This document shows positions 1 through 10,700 of a stretch of 64,000 nt of DNA, piece after piece. The position numbers and the translations under genes were made by a program. Numbering within the stretch: the stretch's first letter is position 1; each line of letters starts with the position of its first letter. The notes below the pieces were generated by a model. It saw nothing but the letters and a program-made list of their open reading frames with translations, did no database searches and had not been told where the DNA came from. Source of the stretch: Plazaster borealis (Eukaryota; Echinodermata; Asteroidea; Forcipulatida; Labidiasteridae); NCBI GenBank assembly GCA_021014325.1, contig CM037462.1, positions 8,972,501-9,036,500 of the forward strand. The letters run 5' to 3'.

Positions 1-464
1 CAGTGATTCACAATTTTCTGCAAGCAAAAATATGCTGAAAAGGGGGTTTATTTTGGCTGAATGGATATTCGGCTGGTGGGATGAGTGGTCATGGTGGTGG
101 TAGGCCTATGTTTACTTTTTGCAGCATTTGCATTTGTTTGTACACAGCACTTAGTTAGTCAGTAAATCATTAGGCCTTATTTTAGGCAGACTAAGCACAT
201 TTTGGGGGTTTGAGTTTGAATATATAGTATAACCTTCATGTATTGCTTGTTTCATGCATCTCCTAAGTATAAATGGTGAAACTTGGTCCTAACAAATTTT
301 AACAGAACTAATGAGTAATTCATTAAATCAATAATGTTAGAGGGAGGGTATACCTTTGATAATTACTCCAAAAATATATGACCATTTTAGGAAGCTTAGT
401 GCGTTTTTTTAACAATCTGCTATATATAATTAAACCAATAGCATGTTGTACATTTTTACCACAG

Positions 465-1022
465 ATGCCCAACTGACAAGCAGACAAGGAAGAAAATGAA
501 ATCATTTGACACAAGACCTGACTATGAGTCGACAGTCCAGAAGAGCTGCCTTGGTAAATTGACTCCCAAAGCCTTTAGCTTGCCAGGTGAGACAAACTGG
601 AATTAATGATTTATTTAATCAAACTGCTGTGGCCCACTCAGCAGCCAACAATGGTCTCATGTGGGTCCATTTTGTATGGATGGTTGCCATTTGAATTGTC
701 AAACCATTTCAAATAGTTACACAAATTTCATTGAATAGTCGTTTCAGGTGTATTTTATTTTGATTCAGGGCTTTGACATTAACATTTAATGTATTATAAA
801 TTAATTCATGCAGGTTGGACCAAATGTGATTAGAATTCTAAAGAGAGGGATAAAGTTCAAGGTGTCATTGGTCTGAACATAATTGCAAGTTTCCATAAAT
901 GGGCTAAACAACAGTTAGCATTTAATGTATTTAAATATTTGTAGTGTTGTTTATATTATCAACTTGAAAACTGAAATTTGTATTTCTTTTTGTTTACTCT
1001 TTCAGATGGACATGATGAATAA
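465..1022 (+). CDS. Possible last two exons of an unrecognised upstream gene (5' incomplete)
   Basis: A candidate exon at 465-586 follows a pyrimidine-rich acceptor ending in ACAG and ends at a good donor (CAG then GTGAGA). Read from 466 it is open for 40 codons and is Lys/Ser-rich (it contains KSFDTRPDYESTVQKSCLG). The next acceptor (TTTCAG) ends at 1005. Joined in phase 1, the second piece (1006-1022) adds DGHDE and a TAA stop at 1020-1022. This would be the C-terminus of a plus-strand gene entering from the left. I do not recognise the protein. Only splice signals and one open frame support it, and the other two frames of the first exon contain stops. A non-coding or repeat-derived origin is possible. 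Confidence 0.33.
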
Positions 1023-1947
1023 TGTGACAATCTACCCAGAATACCACTACCCAGAATGCCATGCCCTGATGACTAGTGACATGTATAGACTGAAAAAGAA
1101 TCTTCCAGTATATTTCAACAGTTGGGACCTGTGTTTTTGGTTTCCTTCACATACTATTAAAGGCAATGACATGTAATGGTCTCATTGTAAACATAAACCT
1201 TCACTGCAATATTATTCCCAAACACTGTACCTGTTTGTCTTTGTTCAATTCGGTGCAAGCTATACAAGATCTTTTGAGGAAAAAAATTGCCACAAACCTT
1301 TGGAGAAAATCACAAATTGCAAACTCTGATAACTGACAAAATTTGAAACTCACTAACCATGTGATTGCCTTTTGTGATGGTAACAATCCCTAGTCATCCA
1401 AAAACATGTATGTGTGGATTATGCTGATAAGCCAAAGAAACTTCCATCTTCATTTCATACCTATACCCTGTATACCCTGTTGGCCTTTTCCCCAATATTA
1501 TCATGAGTCTCGGAATGTTTTAGAACTTTTGTGTTCAATCTCATGTAGACGAAAAACGAAGTATCCCTTGTGTTGTTTTACAAAAGAAACAAAGCACACA
1601 ATGTTTTCAAAACCCTTCCCAGTCAGCCAATTGTTCCCAAATCGGTTTGGTTTCAACATAAAACAAATCCCTGCTCCATCACTTTGCTTCCTGTCACACT
1701 CCACGCACCCGAAGCAACAACAATGACAAGGATCTGCTTGAATGTGTACTAAATATTATTTATGTAGATTTGTTTGTTGGGGATAGGACATTATGACCGT
1801 GTTCAAGTTGGCGGCTACGGCTACGGCAACACGTCCGCGTCATAGTATAGGACGTCCTTGGCAACACCCCTAGCAACAGTCGTAGCCGTAACCGTCAAAA
1901 TTGGTCTAAAAATAAACAACTGAATGTGTGTTACAAAGTTAATAAAA
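1023..1947. other. Non-coding stretch, possible 3' UTR plus unassigned DNA
   Basis: No convincing gene. If the preceding exon model is right, the start of this stretch is its 3' UTR. At about 1806-1895 there is a short GC-rich foldback: GGCTACGGCTACGGCAAC is partly answered by CGTAGCCGTAACCG on the other arm, suggesting a small MITE remnant. Confidence 0.4.
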
Positions 1948-2350
1948 CACTATGTTCTGCAGGAATATACAAATCTGACCCTTCACAGAATATGTTTTCA
2001 TTGATGTCAAAACAGAACACTATGTTCAGCAAGGGCTAGACAATTCTAACCCTCCAAAGAATTTGTTTTCATTGATGTCAAAACAGAACACTATGTTCAG
2101 CAGGGCTAGATTAATCTAACCCTTCAGAGAACATGTTTTCATTGATGTCAAAACAGAACACTATGTTCAGCAAGGGCTAGACAATTCTAACCCTTCAAAG
2201 AATTTGTTTTCATTGATGTCAAATCAGAACACTATGTTCAGCAGGGGTAGACAAATCTAACCCTTCAAAGAATATGTTTTCATTGATGTCAAAACAGAAC
2301 ACTATGTTCAGCAGGGGCTAGACAATTCTAACCCTTCAGAGAATTAGTTT
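1948..2350 (+). repeat. 70-bp tandem array, about 6 copies
   Basis: The phrase CACTATGTTCAGCA recurs at 1948, 2018, 2089, 2159, 2230 and 2300, a spacing of 70-71 bp. Each unit also carries CTAACCCTTC and TTTTCATTGATGTCAAAACA. Copies differ by only a few substitutions, so the array is fairly young or homogenised. No open frame runs through it. Confidence 0.9.
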
Positions 2351-2824
2351 TCGTTGACTCTAAAATAAGAACGGATGTTATTTAACAAACAATTTAAAAC
2401 CCTGTGTACATTTTTCTGCTTCTGTTTGCATGTGCCTTGAAAGTTTAATAAAGAAGCATAATTCCCCGAAAAGAAATAATTTCGAGTTTTGGGAACTTAT
2501 TAATTCATTTTTAAAGCAAATATTTCAATGATAAAACTAGTGCCGAGTTTTTAATGAAAAAAGTACACGAATTGGGCAGCCAGTTTAACTATTTCAAACA
2601 TAATCTCGCGATATGGTAAATAGTCAAAAATTATACCATCAAAATTGTAAACTAACAATAAACCCTAAATAATGTGCACACATTTTTGAGATTATTCACT
2701 CGAAAGCAACAAATCTGTTTTTGATGCTTCAATTTTAAAGTTTTTAAAAAAATTCTGAAAAGATGGAAAATAGAGCAACAATTTATTAAATAACTGCCAA
2801 ATGTGAAATTTTGCAATTAAATGT

Positions 2825-4100
2825 GAAGGTGTTACAGGTTGTGTAAAAATTTACAAATTTGCAATGTTGTATACGTACCTCCTAATAGTTTGGTAAATGT
2901 TTACATAATGCAGGTTGGGTAAAGGTTTTCATAAAAATTGTGTAAATTTTTACTTCAAAAATCAGTAAAAGAACTTTACATCTTTTCTAGGTAAACATGA
3001 GTTAAGTAAGCTTTACTGAATTAATTGGTAAAACATACTAAATGTTTGTGTAGAATATTATATACTTTTACCCATTTTAAAGGTTATTCTTTACCGTTTG
3101 TATTTGTAAATTGTTACTAAATTATTTTGTTATCATACAACTTATTATGTATTTATTTATGATGTCCATGCATTCCAATGCTGTAGGTCGCTAACAAAGT
3201 AAATCTTGAAAAAGAATGCTCTTTTGTTTTATTTGCAAAACTCTCCTCTGTCTCATCAGTCAGCTGCTAGGCAGAAGACTCATCTGAAAAAGAAAAAGGA
3301 AAAAACACCCATTTATTTATTTATTTATTTATTTAATTTAAAAGAATAGTTATTATTCATTACATTATTATCTTTTTGAGGGGGGGGGGTGGTTTCAATG
3401 TTTTAGTTTGAAGCTGTGTATAATTATCTTATTGCTGTCTCTAGAAAAGTGCTGAAAGTTACAGGAGCATCTCAAATTTTTCCAAGTTTTAGAACACAGA
3501 CTAGTACAATTTGGCATATTATTTTTTGTCCCTGTGGCCATGAGTTACAATGTAGCATTTAGTCAACCATGCATGCGGAAGCTTACCGTTTACATTACAT
3601 TCGCACGCTCTCACAAAGATACTCTCACACACAATCGGCGACATTTTATGAATTTTGCGTGCCCTTAGTTTTAAAAATGGGATTAAGTAGACCTATGTAG
3701 TAATTTACCTTCAAATTTCTGCAAAAGCTGACCATATTCCCAGTCTGTGCGGTTTTTCTTCATCGTTTCCATCCCAGTGAAGTGCAACGTCGGACGCCCG
3801 TCACGATTTAACAGTGAAAAACACATGCTAAAATGGCGTCCGTACTGTTTAAGTATGCAATCTTTACACAATACCCGACAACATTTACGTTACTACTGTA
3901 AAACTTTCATAATCGATGTAAAACCTGACAAAAGTTATGTAAAAGTATAACAATACATAAATGATGAACATTTAAATTTACCAATAAGTTGTGTATTTTC
4001 GTTTGACAAATTTTTACATAAATTGTGTAATTATTTACAAAATCTTTTTTACACATTTAATTTTTACCATTCATTTTGAGTGTGTGTTACTTTTCATTCA
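2825..4100. repeat. Possible long foldback element with degenerate GTAAA/TTTAC sub-repeats
   Basis: The left arm (about 2825-3130) is crowded with GTAAA, TTTAC and TTGTGTAA words. The right arm (about 3865-4100) carries the same words in inverted orientation and ends near GTGTGTTAC, against GTGTTACAG on the left. Between them are an ATTT microsatellite (3310-3335), a G-run (3380-3388) and a short GC-richer core (3740-3850). This resembles foldback elements with arms built of sub-repeats, but the arms are degenerate and the ends are not precise. Confidence 0.4.
3308..3336. repeat. (ATTT)n microsatellite
   Basis: Seven tandem TTTA units are seen directly, inside the larger repeat-rich stretch. 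Confidence 0.9.
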
Positions 4101-4727
4101 AGCATTTTGTTATGTTAGTTGTTTCAGTGAACTATATAGACAATCGACGTTAACCCCCTCATCAAGAGCTTCTACTTTTCCATATTATATGATTTGTCAA
4201 TGTGATTAGGCTAATTCATTCATGTTTGGAAAAATTCCGTATCCGGCTGCCACCTTTTCACTTCTTGTTACCAAAAGCAATATCTGATATTAGAGTAAAT
4301 AATTACGATACTGTTTTATTTAATAATGAATGAAAAAGTGGCAATCGGATTACAATTTCGACGTAAGAAAACAGTTTCTAAGTGAAACTGTTCGTAGGAT
4401 TGAATTGGTAATAATTATGCATACGCCTATAGTTTCTAGAAATATTCAGTCTTAATTTGGACTTAGATTCTGCCATTGTTTTAGAGTGATTTATGATTAG
4501 TTTTCAGACCGACGTTTGGGCTAAATTTAGAGTAGTTTGTTTACACGCTTTTCCTTTTTAAGTTTGTTTTATGTTATTTCAGATCGAATAAGTAGGCCTA
4601 AACATACACGATTAGCAAGTTTCCTTCTTTGAATTTCTGGTTTTAAACCTGATGTTTTATTCACCATGGTGATCCATCAGTGCTATTTTTGTTATTTTTG
4701 CACCGATGTGAAACAAAGTTCGTTTCT

Positions 4728-4741
4728 TTTGTTATCTGCAG
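4728..4741 (+). promoter_or_regulatory. Splice acceptor just upstream of the Roc-COR start codon
   Basis: A T-rich tract ending TTATCTGCAG at 4741 precedes GTCGACATGG. It implies a spliced 5' UTR with its first exon and promoter further left (within 4.1-4.7 kb or beyond). The first exon itself was not identified. Confidence 0.55.
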
Positions 4742-7700
4742 GTCGACATGGATGCAAATTTTTCGTCTTATCTCGGTGGTTTCTGTAGCTTCAGTCGCAG
4801 TTTCAATCGCAGTGTGCTCGCTCACGATCACCGCTTACATCAAGACTACCGTGATGCTCTCAACAATGGATCTTTGCCGTGTAATCGACTCAGAATCCTC
4901 ACCATTGGGGACAAGGGTGTTGGCAAATCTAGTACCCTGCAGTACCTTCAAGGGGATGTGTGCGATCCTCATGCGGCACCACAAGCTACCGAGGGTATCG
5001 AGATCACTATTTGCGAGACATCAGAGCGTGATCCGGCTTGGAAACCTTGCGACGTTGGCGTGTGCACTTCAGCAGACGATCCTGGCCTGAACGCCGCTTG
5101 GTGCGTATGTGAAGGAATAGACAGTCTAGGTGGAACTTTACTCAGAGATAAACCAACTACATTGGACTCTAAGTCACCCCCTCTAAAAAAGATGCTAAGT
5201 TTCCAAGGCAAACGCAAAAAAGCTAAAAAGTGCACTTCAACATATCTGACTCCCGAGAAAGTATTTCAAACAATTCTACAGCTATCCCTCTGTATGGCTT
5301 ATCAGATTAAGCTCTCAGGACCAGCAATTCTACTCTTCATGTTGAATACTTTTGTCAATGATGGGTACGGGGTTGTTTGCTGGATCTCTATATTTGCCTC
5401 TGTTCCTTTTTTCAAAGGCGACTTTAATTCCTCCTATCGGTTCATAGCGTCTGTTGGATTACAACTTATTGCAATCGACGCTGCTGTAACTGCAAAAGAA
5501 TACTTCAGCTTCGTTGTAGATAGCACACAGGAGGAGGTAACGCCTTTTCAGTGGTGGGCTATGTTGGCAAATTTTGTAAGTTTGGCTGCATGTTTGTGTG
5601 CCCTGAGCCTGTTGTTTGGGTTGCTTTGTGGCACTGGCTGTCGCAGTGGAGTGGCCATTGCTTTCTGCCTAATGACACATCAGTCAGTTGTCCATAAGCA
5701 CACTAAGGCTGCAGTTGCAATAACCATCGGGAACCTCATAGGCCTGTTAATGTTGCGTGGTGGAGTCAATTTAAGCGTATCCCCAAAAACCACCAGAATG
5801 TACTTGCTGATTCTCTTTGCTCTGTTGACATTAACTGGTCTGCTCATTCAACCACATCAGTTCTTTACTTACTATGTGTCTGATGTAGTGATTGGTATGT
5901 TTATGGGGAACGGTTACCCCAACGGAGTCCTGAAAGGCCGTCAGATTGTGGCTGAAAGGAAGCTTAAACTTCCATACTATGTGAAGAAAATGTTTGGCTT
6001 CGCCGTAGGTATCACACTTGGTCACCTAGTTGGTTGGAGTTTGGTAATTAGAAATGGGGATTTTGTATCGATTGTCTGCTCTGTTCTTGCTGCCCTTGGG
6101 TTTTTATTTTACGACTTCTCGGTTGCCAAGAAAGTTTGGCATTTGGAAAACAATCAGGGTATTCCGATTTCAACTATCCGATACTTCCTGATGGATTCCG
6201 CAAATAAAGACAACCCTGTAACAATTAAGCTACATTTTTGGGACAATGCTGGGGATAGTATTTACCAAACAATGCAGCAATTTTTCAGACCAGCGGAAGC
6301 AGTATACCTTCTGGTATTCTCTTTAAAGAGCACCATGGAGAATGAAAACTGGCAGCTTGATCGATTGCGGCAGTGGCTGTTTAGCTTGAAAGCTCACTCC
6401 AAGAACCCAACCACCCTGGTTTTCATAGTTGGTACCCATCGAGACAGCGTAAAGAAGGAGTTTGTTGACAGCTTCGCGGCTCAAGTTGATGGCCAACTCT
6501 ACAAGGACTTTTGCAGCTTATTGGCAATCAATGGCGACAAGGGTCCTCTCTACACTGTGGATAATTCTAAACCGATGGACGAGGATGGGACGATCCTACG
6601 TCAGGCTATTATAAATATTGCCAAGACATCACCGCTGATGACCGAGTTGCTTCCTATCCGATACCTGAGCATCCTCAACAAAATAAAAGAGTTGAGATCA
6701 GATGACTGGATCATGACCACAACCGATCTCCTTGATGAGATTGCGGAGGACGGCATGACGATTGTTGATCTGCAGAAGGTCCTGGCCGGGCTGAACCGCA
6801 CAGGGGATGTCATCTACCGAGAAGATGATGAGATTCTCAAAGAGTATGTTGTCATTGCTCCTCAGAATCTACTGGATGTATTGAAGACAGTCGTCTGCAT
6901 TCCTCCAAAGGCTTCTCGGAATTTGACCGAAGCAGATGACTGGTCATTATTGGAAGATGAAGGTGTGGCTTCCTTGAGACTTATCAAGTATGTAGTTGGA
7001 TCAGACTCGCTGCTGCACTGCGTAATACGACTGATGAAAGCTTACAACCTGGCTATACCTGTTCACTCAGCATTCGTCCCATACTCAGATAGACAGGCAG
7101 AATTTTCACAGCAAACCTCTGATGGTGACCTCCCCTCCACCCCCGGAGAATCACCAACCACACCGGGGCTTCCCAGCTACTTCATCATTCCAAGTCATCT
7201 CCCGGAGTTCAATGGAGACAATGGGGATTTCTGGGAACCATGCCGACAGGATGAAGAGTATTTCTTTGACTTCGGTTACGTATCTGCTAACTCCATCTTC
7301 CATCGCCTCCTTGCGAAATGTTGGTGTGACAGGGACAACAGTGAACTGGTGAGTAGGACCAAGTTTCTGCATACTCAAAATGTCGATAATAACATTCACT
7401 GTTTTCTCCCTAAGTTTCCCTGTAGTGAGAAACAAATGAATTGAAGGTTGTATTTCACACGATCGATAACTTAATATATATTTTCTTTCGCAGGTTTATA
7501 GCACGAGAGGGCGTTTCAGATATCAGAAAGCCAATTTTTACACAATGAGGTTACTGAAAATGTCGATCTCGCAGAATACAATACAAGTGACTATACTCCA
7601 TGATGGTCACAACTGTTGCTCACTCAAGGTATGAAAATTCCCCGACTTCCTTTGTCTCCCTTTGAATGACAAACATAACCATGAAGTTCGTTAGACATGG

Positions 7701-10700
7701 TTTAAAAAAAACTATGTATTGCATTCATATGGTATTTCTTTATATAAAAGGTGCCTCTCCTATACCATTAAAAGTTTCCTACGCCAAAGCTTAATTAAAG
7801 ATTTCATCTCGAAACAGATGGTCGGGTTGGCAAAGTTCTCTGTGGGGTTTTCCGCCCACATCTAAAACTGAAAAATTCCTTCCATGTCTTCTCTCCATGT
7901 TGTTCTTGGCTAGTATGGTGATTAAGTTAGTTTTTTTGAAAGTCCTTGGCTTCACAACCAGAATTAATAAATGAAATGAAATATTTATCAGACAATACTG
8001 GAATATACTGAAGTGTTTACTGATGCGGGCTGTAAAAAAAATGTCCACTACACAGCTACCTTTGCATTTCTGTATATAATTTTCTGTCCTTGCATACAAG
8101 ATTCTTCGATATGTCCGGCAGCATCTTGAGGAAATCCGCAAGATGGATTTTCCCAAGCTACCGTACACCTGTGGGCCGGTGTGCCGAGTTTGTAGCACCG
8201 AGGACCGCCTGAGAGTCCTGAAGGTGTGCGGTGATGACAAGGATTCCCCCACCGCTAATATTCAGTATGAGACGTTCATGGATCAGGGGAAATACCACAA
8301 GGTTTATCTGACGCCGCAGGTAGGAACAATGAAGAACCGAAACCGTGTTGCCGCTGTCAGTATTATTAAATTGTTCGTTTTTAAGTTCTGATGATCATTA
8401 TGCTGCTCTGCTGATGTTCATAATTAATCACACGCGTTTCTTTCACAGGGCGTCCTAGTAGTAGCTAGATCAAGGCACTTTACAACATAATTAACCCTGT
8501 AAATCAGGCATAGGCATACAAGGCCATTCCTCAAATTGTCTGATCTCCCTGTGGAGCAAACAACCCCAAGCTGCTTAAAAAATCCCTGCAGCTTCTCAAA
8601 GCACATGTAATGACAGGCATGTTTCATTGCGACATGTTTTTTCTTTTCTTTTCAGCTTCAGGTAAATTGTGGACGACGATCCTCCTCACCTGAACCAAGT
8701 CCATCACCGAGCACTAGCAGAACGTCTGTAGGTACGTCTAATCAACCAAGTTATGTTAAAAGAGGGCAATGGGAAAGTTTATTGCATATGAAAGCAAAGT
8801 CCTCAAAACCAGTATATTTAATGACTGTACAATAATCCGGGAGGGGGGTGGCAAACAGAGACCTTACTATTTTAAATCCAGAACTTAAAGGTATAATAAA
8901 CAAAGTGACATATTAAAAGTTATCAGTCACAAAGAGACATTATACCTGCACCTAGCCAGCAGCACACTCACTATAATAACAAAAATTGTTAATGAAGTAA
9001 ATATAAAATATTAAAACAGCATTTATATAGCGCATTGGATCACAGATCCCTCTATGCATTCTACAATAATAAAAGAGCCGCGTCCAGAGTTGCATCTAGA
9101 TTTCAAGCAGAAGCAGTTCTGTAACTAATTGTTCAAAGTGTACCTATGCTATGGCATTAGAAGTAACATAAACATAAATCAGTTAATAAAGTAAATTAAA
9201 AACAACTGTCACCATGCCCAGAAGCTGTATTTAATACATGCTGTTATTGCAATGCCATAGTTTTGTCAATGGGCAAAAATGACAAGATCCGCTTCCAGAT
9301 TTCAAGCAAGAACAGCTCTCTAATTAATTATTCAAAGCATCCCTACGTCATGGCATTAAAATTAAATTAATAATGAATACATTAATGCCATAAATAACAG
9401 TAGATAATAATAATAATAATAGCAAAACTTATAACGCGCACATATCCACCGATAGAGTGCCCAAGGCGCCTACAAAAAATCAAAACAATAACATAAACTT
9501 ACAAATACATACATGGAACATGACAATGATGATGCAATTACAATGAGCATGAAAACGCCTGAGACATCAAATGCGTTTACGCTGAGATTTAAAAGTATTT
9601 AAAGAACTAGATGTTTGAATATGCAGTGGTAACACATTCCACAAGCGAGGAGCAGCTGTAGCAAAAGCCCTGTCCCCCCAACTTCTTTTGGAACGAGGCA
9701 CAACAAGTTTAGGGGCTCTAGATGATCGTAGACCAGGACGAGTGACAGAGGGAGAATGAATGAGGCAAGAAATGTAGCCAGGGGCTAAGCCATTCAGGGC
9801 ACGATAAGTTAACAGACAAATTTTGTAAGATATTCGCTCTCGTGTCACCAAAACGAAACAGCATGCAGCTGTAATCTTGAGACATTTTGTTTGTATCAAA
9901 TGCTATGTCGATGGGCAAATGCGGTATAACAATCCACATACAAAAATGTAGTAGGCCTACATACAATCCCCATGTAGATTTTACCACGTGAGAGCCTGGA
10001 TGCAAAACAAACACAACAAACTGGTTTATTTGGGTTTTTTTTAAGGGGGTGTTTGTTTATGTGTTTTTGCTTGTTTGCTTGTTTTTGTTTGTTGTTGGGG
10101 TTTTTATTTTATAATGTTATTATAATTATTATTAATTATTTGGCCATTGATACAAGAAAACAACATACAGGCAGTCAAAATAGGATAAAACTGGAATATT
10201 GCAATGCAAGGAAATTTGCCGTTGAAAGCGCCCTCATGCGGTCAAAAATACGGTCCTGCACTGGTTGTACAGTAGGCCTTGTAGTCTACTTGGCCTACTT
10301 GTAGTAATAATGTATAGTGGTATAGTCATTTCTTATCCTGTCAACAACATCAGTCCCCCCCCCGAAAAAACACCCTCAAAAACCCAAAACCAAACCACAC
10401 TCGTATACAACCAAAATGATATCATTAGTACAAGTTACTCTGTCGTATCCCTACTACTCAAAGTGACAATATAGCATGAAATTTAACGCATGGGAATATC
10501 TTATACAGGCACGTAGGAAGATGACTTTAACAGGGGGGCCAGGTTCCTGTGAAATTTGCCTGGTCACTCACCTTAATCATTAAACACTTTACCCACATCC
10601 CCAGATCACCAGAATTGCATAAAATCGTTTAATGTACTATCACTTAAAATCCGCGATGTAAAACATGAAGTTAAAATATTTAAAATAATAGGCCTACCGC

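Noticed and set aside
1201..1752. Several overlapping 60-106-codon frames on both strands
   Set aside because: They are short, mutually overlapping, of low similarity to any family I know, and without splice support.
1948..2350. CRISPR array
   Set aside because: The 70-bp units are tandem without unique spacers, and the genome is eukaryotic.
4680..5090. 136-codon plus-strand frame overlapping the start of the Roc-COR gene
   Set aside because: It is an out-of-frame shadow. The other frame carries the P-loop and continues for 867 codons to a good donor.
6601..7435. Minus-strand frames opposite the Roc-COR exon
   Set aside because: No family features. They reflect the long GC-richer coding exon on the plus strand.
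8656..8835. Read-through end of exon 4 of the Roc-COR gene (stop at 8833)
   Set aside because: A strong GGTACGT donor at 8732 and an in-frame exon at 11690-11829 with a good acceptor fit better. An alternative short isoform is still possible.
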